Source: DSCS01 sp035391585 | GTDB lineage: Bacteria > Macinerneyibacteriota > Macinerneyibacteria > Macinerneyibacteriales > DSCS01 | Length of the DNA: 64,000 nucleotides | NCBI GenBank assembly: GCA_964574875.1 | Contig: CAZNOX010000007.1 | Location: 1 to 64,000 of the forward strand | Reading direction: 5' to 3' | Shown: piece by piece, positions 49,529-57,976 of the stretch | How the letters are laid out: each line of letters opens with the position of its first letter | How positions within the stretch are numbered: the first letter of the stretch is position 1 | Notes under the pieces: generated by a model | The model's input: the letters and a program-made list of their open reading frames with translations, nothing else | Told to the model about the DNA's origin: nothing | Database searches by the model: none | Made by a program: the position numbers and the translations under genes

Positions 49529-50206
49529 TCAGATCACGGTCTTTTTCTTTTTAAAGGGAGAAAGCATGAGAAGGAGGCGGACACTTCTGTTGAACCTCAT
49601 CCACAGGAGAGTCATAAGAAGGATAAAGAGAAGCCCGCCGAAGATATTGAAAACAGCTATGGCGTTAAACAACGCGTGAGCTGCCATGGACAGGGCGAGA
49701 TAAGGCCAGAAGCGGCTCTTCCCTCTCCCGAGATGAAAACGGTATCTGGCCAGGCCGAAAGCCCAGATGGTCGAAAAGAGAAAATGTCCCGGGACACTGA
49801 GGAGCGCACGCAATAAGGCGACCTGAGCCACGTTTCCTGCTAACAGAGCATTGAAGAGATAGCCGCAGTTTTCCAGAGTCGCAAATCCCAGGGCGGCTGC
49901 GGCTCCGTAGACAAGCAGGTCCATGGGTTCATCGACTTCGCGTTTTTTAAGAAAAAAGATGAAGACCACAGAAAACTTCACAGCCTCTTCCACAACCGGG
50001 GCCACAATGATCATGGAGAACAGCGGGTGCACCTGGAAGATGATCTCAAGGATGACAGCGGGAATCGTTGAAAGGACGCCGAGAAAAAAGGCCCGCAGGA
50101 CCAGCGATGCCGGTTCGGGTTCAAAGCGGTCCCTCTTATAGACATACCACATCCAGAAGAATCCCGGGGCGGCGCCGGCGGTGAGAATGATCAGCAGAGT
50201 CGTCAT
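49529..50206 (-). CDS. PrsW-family intramembrane metalloprotease
   Basis: A 225-residue membrane protein with about seven hydrophobic helices. The metal/catalytic signature EExxK appears as PVVEEAVKFSVVF near residue 67, and ENxxY and HxxF motifs follow (LENCGYL, PGHFLFS, AHALF). PrsW-type proteases cut anti-sigma factors inside the membrane. The candidate substrate is not evident. It follows a secreted protein by 12 bp in the same direction. Confidence 0.85.
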   Translation of the reverse strand: MTTLLIILTAGAAPGFFWMWYVYKRDRFEPEPASLVLRAFFLGVLSTIPAVILEIIFQVHPLFSMIIVAPVVEEAVKFSVVFIFFLKKREVDEPMDLLVYGAAAALGFATLENCGYLFNALLAGNVAQVALLRALLSVPGHFLFSTIWAFGLARYRFHLGRGKSRFWPYLALSMAAHALFNAIAVFNIFGGLLFILLMTLLWMRFNRSVRLLLMLSPFKKKKTVI

Positions 50207-50218
50207 GGGTGTTCTCTT

Positions 50219-50932
50219 TTATTCCATGACCTCTTCACCGGAAAGAGAGACGGGAAACATATCCCCCAGGATCACCGGGACAGTGTCCGGCCCTTCGAAA
50301 CCGGGGATCTGGTGGGTAAAGAGCAGAAGAAGGGTCTTGTCAAAGACAAGGACTCTCCGGAGTTCATAATTGAATTTAAACTCACTCACCTCTTCAGCAG
50401 GGGTGTGGGCATAGGCAAGCCTCTCTTTTCCGTTGAGCCCTGTATAAAGCCTGAAACCTGAAGGCGTGAACATATCATAGAAAGAGATCTCGCCGGGATA
50501 CTCTTCAAAACGCAGGGATATCCTTTTATCTCCGGCTTTGAACTCAAGCCCGGTGACGGGATGATCGTCCTCTCTTCTCTGATAGATGGTCTGTCCCCTG
50601 TTCAGGCGGTAGATCCTGTATTTCTGAATGATCTCCTCCATCTCCTGTGAGGCGAGGTCAAGCATATGGGCATAAGCCTCTTCCTCCGGAACCATATCTG
50701 TATTCTGGTCCATCTTAAAATAGAGGGGTTCTGGGAAGACGTTGTTTTGGCAGTCAAAGACCATGAGCGCAATATAGGGAAAGCCTGAACCGTCTGCAAC
50801 ACCCCAATATTCAAGAGCGGCATATCGCCCGTCGGGTGAAAATCCTGTCAACTGGTATTGAGAAGCTGTTCCCGCCTGGAGCCCCTGACTGAAAGCCAAA
50901 ATCATCATCATAAAGAAAAAAAAGTGTTTCAT
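50219..50932 (-). CDS. Secreted DUF2259-like protein
   Basis: The 237-residue protein has a signal peptide (FFMMMILAFSQGLQA) and then LTGFSPDGRYAALEYWGVADGSGFPY, which resembles the DUF2259 pattern of beta-rich secreted proteins. The role is unknown. The second of two adjacent ATGs (50932) is favoured by the spacing from GGAGGA. It is cotranscribed with PrsW. A TTGTTG/TATAAT promoter lies upstream. Confidence 0.7.
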   Translation of the reverse strand: MKHFFFFMMMILAFSQGLQAGTASQYQLTGFSPDGRYAALEYWGVADGSGFPYIALMVFDCQNNVFPEPLYFKMDQNTDMVPEEEAYAHMLDLASQEMEEIIQKYRIYRLNRGQTIYQRREDDHPVTGLEFKAGDKRISLRFEEYPGEISFYDMFTPSGFRLYTGLNGKERLAYAHTPAEEVSEFKFNYELRRVLVFDKTLLLLFTHQIPGFEGPDTVPVILGDMFPVSLSGEEVME

Positions 50933-50951
50933 CATCTCCTCCGTTTTCACC

Positions 50952-50980
50952 ATTATAGCGTGGAAAGAATAAAGCAACAA
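50952..50980 (-). promoter_or_regulatory. Promoter of the DUF2259-like/PrsW operon
   Basis: TTGTTG (50975-50980) and TATAAT (50952-50957) with a 17-bp spacer on the minus strand. Confidence 0.6.
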
Positions 50981-51055
50981 GCCGGGTTGAAAAATTCCTC
51001 GTCTTTTCCTCCCGGTCCGGCCCGAAAGATGCAGGGCGTCGCTCTTCTCAGCAGC

Positions 51056-51982
51056 TCAACCTCTTTCTTTCTTATTCAGCCGTTCCTCTGCGAGGATCCC
51101 TGCATAAGCGAGCAGCGTAGGGAACTTCAGGCGGTCCATCCGGCAGGCTTTCTTCAGATAAAGCCGGGAGGCCCGTCTGTCATCCTGCTGAAGATAGCGT
51201 CTGCACAGGTCCATGAAATGGTCATAAGAGACTCGTCTTGCAAGCCTCTCTCCCACCAGGGGAAAGACTGTTTTTTTGATGCGGAAAAGAGCCTTTTCCC
51301 CGCGGATCTTCCTGATGCTTGTGGAGATCCGTCCTGAGGTGTGGTAGTGCATGTTGACCAGGGCCTCTGCATTAAAATCGGCATTATAGCCGTGGACCAG
51401 GATCCTCATGATCAGCTCATATTCATGCCCGGTGAGCAGGTCGGCAAAGCCACCCACCTCATGGAGGACATGAGCGGGGATCATCAACCCTGACGTGGGG
51501 GCCAGGTTCCGGATCATATGTTTTTTCAGGGCGTCCCTGTTTCCGGATGCATGCATGGGAGCTCTCATCTTGCGAAACTGCCCCCGGCTGTCCATGAAAT
51601 TGATCTGGCAATAGACCAGGCCGAGACGGGGTAAGGAGCTGGTGAGGAATTTCTCGACTTGCTTTTCAATCTTTTCAGGGAGGTATTCATCATCGTCGTC
51701 TAAAAAGGTGATCAGGGCCCCTTCCGCTTCAGCGATCCCCCAGTTCCGGGCCATGGCCCCTCCGGCGTTTTGAGCCATCTGAACATATTTCAGTGGAAAA
51801 GCGGAGGAGTATTGTGTGATGAAAGCCTCTGTGGCTTTCCGGTCGTCATCGTCAGGGTTATTATCATCCACGACGATGATCTCGATCTTGTGGTAGGTCT
51901 GGGCATTGATACTGTCCAGGGCCCTTTTCAGCCTCTCGGGACGACGGTATGTGGGAATGATGACACTCACGAGTTCACTCAT
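51056..51982 (-). CDS. Family 2 glycosyltransferase
   Basis: The 308-residue protein has the GT-A nucleotide-sugar fold: SVIIPTYRRPERLKRAL, IIVVDDNNPDDDD, and ITFLDDDDEYLPEKI, which bears the metal-binding acidic motif. It likely adds a sugar to an envelope glycan or lipid. The ATG at 51982 follows GAGGAG. It may be cotranscribed with the cyclase and outer-membrane protein upstream. Confidence 0.88.
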   Translation of the reverse strand: MSELVSVIIPTYRRPERLKRALDSINAQTYHKIEIIVVDDNNPDDDDRKATEAFITQYSSAFPLKYVQMAQNAGGAMARNWGIAEAEGALITFLDDDDEYLPEKIEKQVEKFLTSSLPRLGLVYCQINFMDSRGQFRKMRAPMHASGNRDALKKHMIRNLAPTSGLMIPAHVLHEVGGFADLLTGHEYELIMRILVHGYNADFNAEALVNMHYHTSGRISTSIRKIRGEKALFRIKKTVFPLVGERLARRVSYDHFMDLCRRYLQQDDRRASRLYLKKACRMDRLKFPTLLAYAGILAEERLNKKERG

Positions 51983-52044
51983 GGCACTCCTCTGCGGTTT
52001 GGCCTTGACCATGGAACTTCATAATGAGAGATTACAGGATATTT

Positions 52045-52692
52045 CTAGGATGAGGAAGAAGAAAAGGATGCCGTGGCATAAACCGGGGCTCCGTCGGCCT
52101 CTTTATAGAGAAGCGGAAAAGCGCTGAAAGAGAAACTGCGCCCCTTGAGTCTCTCAAGCCCCGTGAGGTTCTCCACGAGAAGAAGCTCCTTTCCCAGCAG
52201 AATATGGTGAATGCGCTGAAGGCCCTCTACAGGGTCGAAGGAGGGGGCATCTATACCGATACCCTTGAGAGGCTGAGAAACAAGCCACAGGGCTGTTTCC
52301 GGGGCTAATACGGGGTATTTATCGAAGTAGTCCGGCCTTCCCCATAACCGGGCCCAGCCTGTATAGAGGAGAAGATAAGCGCTTTTCCGGATATCTTCCT
52401 CGTTATGCCGAAAAATATCAAAGGGGATCTCCTCTCCGCCGAAAGCAGTGACATCGATGAGCGCCCCCGGCCCTGTAAACGAGCCGGGGTCGAAGTGATC
52501 CAGTGTCCTGCCCCCGGGGATCATATGGGCGGGCGCATCCATATGAGTCCCGGTGTGGGAGGAAAAGGAGAGCCGGGTTTCTGCAAATTGATCCTTGTCC
52601 ACTGAGAAGATCCTCTTCACAGAGGGCGGTTCAGTCCCCGGGAAAAGGGGCATGGCCTCTTCAATGAGATGAGAGAGACAAAGGGTCTCCAT
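52045..52692 (-). CDS. Cyclase/kynurenine-formamidase family metalloenzyme
   Basis: The 215-residue protein shows the cyclase signature HTGTHMDAPAHM near residues 46-57, whose His/Asp residues bind zinc or manganese. The family includes kynurenine formamidases and other amide hydrolases. No tryptophan-degradation genes are nearby, so the substrate is unknown. GGAGAG lies somewhat far upstream of the ATG. A Ser-rich tail ends the protein. Confidence 0.8.
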   Translation of the reverse strand: METLCLSHLIEEAMPLFPGTEPPSVKRIFSVDKDQFAETRLSFSSHTGTHMDAPAHMIPGGRTLDHFDPGSFTGPGALIDVTAFGGEEIPFDIFRHNEEDIRKSAYLLLYTGWARLWGRPDYFDKYPVLAPETALWLVSQPLKGIGIDAPSFDPVEGLQRIHHILLGKELLLVENLTGLERLKGRSFSFSAFPLLYKEADGAPVYATASFSSSSS

Positions 52693-52707
52693 GCGCGCCC
52701 TTCTCTC

Positions 52708-54018
52708 CTAAAAGACCTTATAGATCAGCTGAAGGCTCATGGTTGTCCCAACAGAAGAAGCGTCCTCTCCGCTTATCTTGTCTCGGTTCTTCATGTTTCT
52801 CAACTGAAACGATCCGTTTAAACCCAGATGGGGTGAAAAATAGTAGTCAGCGTCGCAGCCGATCCCCAGAGAAAAAAGATATTCATCCATCATCCTTGTC
52901 CCATTGACCTCTTCTTTTTCGGCCTGATAATCGAACAATCCCCCGAAACCCACCCGTGTCCGGGTATTCGGATACCAGATCAATTCAGAAGAAATGATGG
53001 CTGCGCTCATCTTATACTCCCGGTCCGGTTCAGCGGTCCTGATACGATCACTTTTTTGATTCTGCCATCCTGCAAAGATCCCCCATTGCCAATAGCGGCT
53101 GAGGATTTTCTCAATCTCCATTGTGGCCAAATAGACAATCCCTGACAGATTGTTCGTATGACTGTCATGTAAATAAGGGCTCTCAATACGCTCAAAATCC
53201 GTGCTTTCAGAACTGTTCACAGAGACCTCGATCCGGGTTCCGTTGTAACGCGACCCGATAGTAGCATAGGTGAGCATATCATTGAGGATGGTGAAATAGG
53301 CCATATTTTCTTCTTTCAACAACATCTTTTCGTTCAGGAAAGCATCAATCCTTTTATAATCCTCGATGCGTTTCAATCTGGAATCCAGGACACGTCCCAC
53401 CTGGAGTTCATACAGCAGGTCCCCGAAAGCAGCCAGATCAGCCTGGTTGGGGTAGCGGGTCAGAAGTCCCGCTGTGTAGAGTTCATCGATAACCGCCTGG
53501 GCCCGGCGCATGGCCTTCAGGTTGTAAAGACGCCCGTATCCTGCTCCGGCGCCGGTGCTGTAGAGTGCCCGATGACTTTTACGGATGCTATCGTCAATGT
53601 TTTCTTTCGAGTCTTGATATCGGAAACCTCCTCTTCCGGAGACAAAGAGAAGTCCGGAGATATAATAGCGCCCGGCGATATTCAAGCCCCCTTCATACTC
53701 CTTGTCATGACGAGATCCGTCTTCACTTTTTTCATAATCGTAACTGACCCCACCCCTGACCTGATAGTCGAGTTCCCAGTCCTGGCGGTAATATTCGGCA
53801 AAGTAGGTGCCGTCCAGGGACATATTGGCCCATGTTTGATACTCCTGAATGGCATTCCCGCCATAACTATACGCATTGAAACCGAATCCCGGAAACCGGA
53901 TTTCCAGCCCCTTGACGCTGTAATCGGGAAGCGTGTAGGATGAATAGTCGAATTCCGGTAAAGCGTTGACGCTTGAAGCCAGAAGTGTCAACACCACCAC
54001 AGCAAAAAACTGACGCAT
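52708..54018 (-). CDS. Outer-membrane beta-barrel-like protein
   Basis: The 436-residue protein has a signal peptide (FFAVVVLTLLASSVNA) and a beta-rich mature part with alternating aromatic patterns. It ends LQLIYKVF, a terminal Phe typical of outer-membrane barrels. A helical insert (residues about 165-250) interrupts the barrel. No specific porin family was recognised. A promoter with a perfect 20-bp palindrome controls it. AAAGGAGGA precedes the ATG. Confidence 0.72.
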   Translation of the reverse strand: MRQFFAVVVLTLLASSVNALPEFDYSSYTLPDYSVKGLEIRFPGFGFNAYSYGGNAIQEYQTWANMSLDGTYFAEYYRQDWELDYQVRGGVSYDYEKSEDGSRHDKEYEGGLNIAGRYYISGLLFVSGRGGFRYQDSKENIDDSIRKSHRALYSTGAGAGYGRLYNLKAMRRAQAVIDELYTAGLLTRYPNQADLAAFGDLLYELQVGRVLDSRLKRIEDYKRIDAFLNEKMLLKEENMAYFTILNDMLTYATIGSRYNGTRIEVSVNSSESTDFERIESPYLHDSHTNNLSGIVYLATMEIEKILSRYWQWGIFAGWQNQKSDRIRTAEPDREYKMSAAIISSELIWYPNTRTRVGFGGLFDYQAEKEEVNGTRMMDEYLFSLGIGCDADYYFSPHLGLNGSFQLRNMKNRDKISGEDASSVGTTMSLQLIYKVF

Positions 54019-54029
54019 AGATCCTCCTT

Positions 54030-54049
54030 TATACTGATGATTCAGTATA
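54030..54049. promoter_or_regulatory. 20-bp palindrome over the -10 of the outer-membrane protein promoter
   Basis: TATACTGA-TGAT-TCAGTATA is a perfect inverted repeat (8 bp arms, 4 bp centre). It contains the -10 TATACT of the minus strand (54044-54049), so a bound repressor would block RNA polymerase. TetR-family operators often look like this. Confidence 0.65.
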
Positions 54050-54071
54050 ACAATGAATTTTGGTTAGTCAA
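54044..54071 (-). promoter_or_regulatory. Outer-membrane protein promoter
   Basis: TTGACT (54066-54071) and TATACT (54044-54049) with a 16-bp spacer on the minus strand, overlapping the palindrome. Confidence 0.7.
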
Positions 54072-54153
54072 GAATTGAACCAATTGAATTGTGAAACATT
54101 CTCCTGCCCTCGGGTGTCCAAGTTGAAAAATCAACCTGTCAAGGAGGTTCTCC

Positions 54154-54912
54154 ATGAAACGTCTCATTCTCTGTTTTGCCGTCCTTGTTCTTCTGTATGC
54201 GGCTCTCTGGGGCCTTTCCAAAGATGATGTCAAAATCTCCACATCAGATGGGCGCTCCATCCAGGGAACCGTCTACAAACCGGAAGCCATTTCAAGCCCC
54301 TGCCCCGTGGTGGTCATCGCCCCCGGCAGCGGATATCACCGCGGGCTTCCCTTAGTGGCGGGATTTGCCCAACGCTGCGCCGAGGAGGGCATGATCGCCG
54401 TGACTTTCGACTGGCACTACTTTTCAGAAAAGGGCAAGATCTCTGAAGGATGGGTGCGGGAAAAAGAGGACATCGCTGCGGTGGCGGCCTATGCCCGTTC
54501 CCTGAAAGAAACCGACAAGGAAAATCTTGTCCTGGTGGGTAAATCCTTTGGTTCTGTCATCGCCTGGAACTATTTCCGACAGGATAAAGCCTTAAAAGCG
54601 CTTATCCTCCTCACTCCCGTGATCCCCGATGAGGAGTATGAGGCTAAACTCTACCCCGGCCTTGGAGAGGAAAAACGGCCTGTGGTCATGGGCCTGGGAG
54701 CGTCGGACGACGACAACGGCCCCTTGGAACAGATCTACAGGACTCTCGACAGGTGTGAAAAGAAGATCCCTGTCTTCATCCTTCCCGGTGACCACGGGAT
54801 GAATGTGGGCGCCTGGGATGATTCCCGTTACAAGGGGATCAATGAATACAACAATCAACTCGCTGTGGATATCGCCCTTCACTGGATCACCGTCATTCTG
54901 GAACGCTACTGA
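54154..54912 (+). CDS. Alpha/beta hydrolase-fold protein
   Basis: The 252-residue protein has an N-terminal signal or anchor segment (LCFAVLVLLYAALWG) and an alpha/beta hydrolase fold with the nucleophile elbow GKSFGS (Ser near 131). The acidic and His residues fit in GASDDDNG and LPGDHGMN. It might be a dienelactone- or esterase-like enzyme facing the periplasm. GGAGG precedes the ATG. It diverges from the outer-membrane protein gene; an interrupted dyad CAATT-G-AATTG lies between them at 54081-54091. Confidence 0.78.
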   Translation: MKRLILCFAVLVLLYAALWGLSKDDVKISTSDGRSIQGTVYKPEAISSPCPVVVIAPGSGYHRGLPLVAGFAQRCAEEGMIAVTFDWHYFSEKGKISEGWVREKEDIAAVAAYARSLKETDKENLVLVGKSFGSVIAWNYFRQDKALKALILLTPVIPDEEYEAKLYPGLGEEKRPVVMGLGASDDDNGPLEQIYRTLDRCEKKIPVFILPGDHGMNVGAWDDSRYKGINEYNNQLAVDIALHWITVILERY

Positions 54913-54946
54913 TCTTCAGAAGCCCGTCTGAAAGCGGGCCTCTGAC

Positions 54947-55396
54947 TCATTTTTTCCTCACAGCATTGGCAAGATATCGTCCCGGAGGAGTCCATCCGAG
55001 ATATTCCGGATCTGTCCACCCGGCCATATGTAATTTTTCGATCTCCCTGTAATCGTCGACACGGACTTCCCCCCAGGAATGGATGACCCTTCCCTCTCCG
55101 AGGGAAAGTCCCACATGGCCCCAGTTCTTTTCAACACCGTTCAGTGTCCCGGAGGCCTTATAAAAGACAAAGGCCCCTTGCGGAGGCAAGCCTTCGGTGA
55201 CCCATCCGTAAAGAAGAGCAGACTCCATGGCCGTAGACCCGCCGAATATCTCCATGGCGTTTCCCTTCTCCACGGCATCTTCCACAAAAGCCAGGCATTT
55301 CCCCGGATAGTCGCGGCTTCCCGTTTGTGAAACCGCCCATCTCACAGCCTTCTCGATAATATCGCAATAATCGCGCACTTTATCTCCTGTATTCAT
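54947..55396 (-). CDS. NlpC/CHAP-like cysteine peptidase or amidase
   Basis: The 149-residue protein has a Cys-His pattern of papain-like peptidases: GKCLAFVEDA near residue 32 (nucleophile), WGHVGLSLGEGRVIH and HSWGEVRVD. No signal peptide is visible, so it is predicted to be cytoplasmic unless exported otherwise. Substrate and role are unknown. The ATG lies 7 bp after the stop of the CoADR-like gene. Confidence 0.65.
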   Translation of the reverse strand: MNTGDKVRDYCDIIEKAVRWAVSQTGSRDYPGKCLAFVEDAVEKGNAMEIFGGSTAMESALLYGWVTEGLPPQGAFVFYKASGTLNGVEKNWGHVGLSLGEGRVIHSWGEVRVDDYREIEKLHMAGWTDPEYLGWTPPGRYLANAVRKK

Positions 55397-55403
55397 CTGC
55401 TTT

Positions 55404-56768
55404 TCAGCAGGAACAGAGGCCCATCTTCTTTTTCGCAGCATCTTCTGCGGCTTTGAGAAGCGGATAGGCGGCAGGTGACGCTGTCAACAGAGGATGTGTC
55501 CCGATCTGAGAGACAAGGACAGCATTGATATCCATCCTGTTCTGGATGATAAATCCCAGGGCATTGGTCAACTCTCCCACAGACAGTCCGCCTGTGATCT
55601 CCCCGCCCAAAATAATGCCTGCTTCTTTTCCCACGATAAGTTTGACCTTTTGTTTTTTGGTGCCGGGCAATTTCCCCGGGTGTTTGTCCGGGCCTTCGAA
55701 TTCGCCTGTAATGATGTCAAACCCTTCTTCCAGCGCCCGGGATTCTGTAAGCCCGGCTACACCGAAAGCTTCATCTCCCAGAGCCGTGGCAAAGATGGAG
55801 ATGGTCCCGCTGAAGGTCTTGACCAGAGACAGCTTGTACAGGTTCATCCCGGCGATACGGGCTTCTGCACAAGCCGTAGATGCCAACATGACTCCGCTTG
55901 TCTTCCTTGTCACAAAGTCTTTCTTTTCTGCGCAATCTCCCACAGCGAATATATGCTCATCATCTGTACGCATATACTCATCCACTTTGATCGCTCCAAG
56001 CTCATTGATCATAAGGCCTGCTTCTTTGGCCAGATCGGAATTGGGCCTGTATCCCATAGCCAGGATAACTGCATCAGCCGGGATCTTTTCTCCGTTCTCA
56101 AGAAGGACAGCTTCCACTTGTCCTTTACCGATGATCTCTTTCACGCCGGTTCCTGTGATGACTTCGATTCCAGCTTCTTTTAAGAGATGTTCAGCGCGGG
56201 AAGCGGTCTCTGCGTCAAAAGCTTTCCCCAGAATGTGAGTCATCTTCTCCACAAGGGTGATTTTTTTTCCGGCTTTGTTCAATTCATCGGAAAGCTCCAC
56301 ACCGATAAATCCGGCTCCGATGGTCACAACGGAACGGCACTGGTTCAACGCTTTCTGCATGGCATCCAGGTAAGCTTTCTCCTTGGGGACAGTGAAAACA
56401 TTCTTGAGGTCTCTCCCCTTGAGCCATGAGGGGCTCACAGGAAGGGATCCGGTGGCCAGGACAAGTTTATCATACTCCAGAGATTCTCCTGATTCCAAAG
56501 TGCAGACTTTCTGTTTGCGATCCACCGAGAGGACACGGTCTTCCACCAGGGTGATCCCGGACTTTTCAAAAGAGGCTTCCACGGGGATAATATTGTTTTC
56601 TGTAGTCTCCACAGTGGAAAAGACGTAAGGGATCCCGCACGGGACCAGTGTCCGCCCCTTGAGACGCACCACGATGACGCTTTTTTCAGGGTAAGTGGTT
56701 TTCGCTGTATTCGCGGCCACAAGGCCGGCCGCACTGCTGCCGATGACGAGGACATCACATTTCTTCAT
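55404..56768 (-). CDS. CoA-disulfide-reductase/NADH oxidase-like flavoprotein
   Basis: The 454-residue FAD/NAD(P)H oxidoreductase has the FAD motif VIGSSAAG at the start, the redox Cys in LVPCGIPY near residue 44, the NAD motif VTIGAGFIGVE near residue 150, and AVGDCAE near residue 275. The single-Cys layout matches CoA disulfide reductases, NADH oxidases and related thiol reductases. The C-terminus ends MGLCSC. It likely reduces CoA disulfides or polysulfide. A TTGTCA/TATACT promoter lies upstream. Confidence 0.85.
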   Translation of the reverse strand: MKKCDVLVIGSSAAGLVAANTAKTTYPEKSVIVVRLKGRTLVPCGIPYVFSTVETTENNIIPVEASFEKSGITLVEDRVLSVDRKQKVCTLESGESLEYDKLVLATGSLPVSPSWLKGRDLKNVFTVPKEKAYLDAMQKALNQCRSVVTIGAGFIGVELSDELNKAGKKITLVEKMTHILGKAFDAETASRAEHLLKEAGIEVITGTGVKEIIGKGQVEAVLLENGEKIPADAVILAMGYRPNSDLAKEAGLMINELGAIKVDEYMRTDDEHIFAVGDCAEKKDFVTRKTSGVMLASTACAEARIAGMNLYKLSLVKTFSGTISIFATALGDEAFGVAGLTESRALEEGFDIITGEFEGPDKHPGKLPGTKKQKVKLIVGKEAGIILGGEITGGLSVGELTNALGFIIQNRMDINAVLVSQIGTHPLLTASPAAYPLLKAAEDAAKKKMGLCSC

Positions 56769-56810
56769 ATCTCATACTCCTTTGTTAGTTAAGGCTATCT
56801 TTTTACGGAC

Positions 56811-56838
56811 AGTATACCCGTCTCATCCTTTATGACAA
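56811..56838 (-). promoter_or_regulatory. CoADR-like gene promoter
   Basis: TTGTCA (56833-56838) and TATACT (56811-56816) with a 16-bp spacer on the minus strand. Confidence 0.65.
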
Positions 56839-56845
56839 TGTTTTT

Positions 56846-57394
56846 TTACTGATTTTTCTTTTTTTTTAAAGTCATTTCCCCATCTTCTACTCTGAAATTC
56901 TTTTTTTTAAGGTATCGTCCCAACAGAATGGAAGAGAAGAGGATCAACGGGAGAGAGACAAGAAGGCGGATGGCTGTAAACTTCAAACCCATGAAAGAGG
57001 CTTCAAAAACAGCCATGGGGACACGGAACACAGCCGCTGCACTGATATAAGTAAAGATCACGCTGAGTTTGGCTCCTTTTTTATAGAGTGAATAGGCTAC
57101 GGGAAAGGCCACATAAAGGCCGCCCACAGTGGTTCCGGCTAAAAGGAACGCCCACACATACCCCATAATGAGTGAGCCTTCACCGAGGTGTTTCTCAACC
57201 GTCTCTTTTTTGACCCAGACTTCAAAAAGCCCGATGAGGATGAATGCGCAGGGAAGGATCTTGAACATATCCAGGGTAAAGAGACGAAAGTTCCTCCCCG
57301 TCTCCAGGCCCGGGTGAAACCCTGTTATAAAGGAGGCTCCCAAAAAAAGAAAAAACAGGACAGCTGCAGCCAGCTTCATCTTTCCCCTTCTCAT
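56846..57394 (-). CDS. Half-permease, C-terminal partner (DUF318/ArsP-like)
   Basis: The 182-residue protein has about four hydrophobic helices and the segment FAFPVAYSLYKKGAKLSVIFTYISAAA, matching half of a YraQ/ArsP-type permease. It overlaps the next half-gene upstream by 4 bp, so the pair likely forms one transporter. The substrate is unknown; organoarsenical or sulfur compounds are possibilities from the family. A CoADR-like gene lies downstream on the same strand, after its own promoter. Confidence 0.7.
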   Translation of the reverse strand: MRRGKMKLAAAVLFFLFLGASFITGFHPGLETGRNFRLFTLDMFKILPCAFILIGLFEVWVKKETVEKHLGEGSLIMGYVWAFLLAGTTVGGLYVAFPVAYSLYKKGAKLSVIFTYISAAAVFRVPMAVFEASFMGLKFTAIRLLVSLPLILFSSILLGRYLKKKNFRVEDGEMTLKKKKNQ

Positions 57395-57873
57395 CCCAGC
57401 TCTCCAAAGAAAAAACCAGTCGCTGCAGCCACGAGCAGGGCTGTCCCCAGGCTTAAAGCATTCCTGAGCAAAGTGGCCCTTGTCCCGAAATAGGCCCTCT
57501 CCACAGGAAATGTCAAAACCCCTACCATCATCAATGTCGTTGTAAAGGCCGAAAGAACCATGTACGAGACCCCTTGATTAAGAAGAATGCCGCACAGTGG
57601 AAATGCGACAAACCCCGGCATAAGGGTGACAGAACCGATAAGAGCCGCAGCAATCACAGAGACCCATTGTGATCCGGTGCCCAATATTGCTGCGATCACC
57701 TGATTGGGAAGAAACGCCAGGATAAGAGACATCAGGACAAGGACCAGGACAAAATCGGGAGCGATACGGACAAATCTTTTCCAGGCGATACTCAGTGCCA
57801 GCAGACTCTTTTTTTTGTCTTTGAAAAAAGAGAAGACCAGAAGCATGGCTGTCCCGGCATAAAAGAGAAGCAT
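57391..57873 (-). CDS. Half-permease, N-terminal partner (DUF318/ArsP-like)
   Basis: The 160-residue protein has about four or five helices. The pattern PGFVAFPLCGILLNQGVSYMVLSAFTTTLMM is typical of the DUF318 permease family, which in one-gene relatives spans about 300 residues. Here it is split, with the partner gene overlapping by 4 bp. GGAGGG precedes the ATG and a TTGACA promoter is upstream. Confidence 0.72.
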   Translation of the reverse strand: MLLFYAGTAMLLVFSFFKDKKKSLLALSIAWKRFVRIAPDFVLVLVLMSLILAFLPNQVIAAILGTGSQWVSVIAAALIGSVTLMPGFVAFPLCGILLNQGVSYMVLSAFTTTLMMVGVLTFPVERAYFGTRATLLRNALSLGTALLVAAATGFFFGELG

Positions 57874-57912
57874 GGACCCTCCGATGTTAGTGTTTGTTAA
57901 CCTTTCTCTCTG

Positions 57913-57940
57913 AAGATAGCATCCCCCTCTCTTTTGTCAA
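57913..57940 (-). promoter_or_regulatory. Half-permease promoter
   Basis: TTGACA (57935-57940) and TATCTT (57913-57918) with a 16-bp spacer on the minus strand. Confidence 0.65.
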
Positions 57941-57950
57941 GGAAAGAGGA

Positions 57951-57976
57951 GAAGGGAAGGACTGAGCCTTCCCTTC
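57951..57976 (-). terminator. Hairpin after the RND gene
   Basis: GAAGGGAAGG-CTCAGT-CCTTCCCTTC, a 10-bp stem directly after the RND stop on the minus strand, followed by a C/T-rich stretch. The T-run is weak. Confidence 0.6.

Noticed and set aside
54922..54939. GCCCG...CGGGC hairpin between convergent genes
   Set aside because: A 5-bp stem without a T-run next to it.
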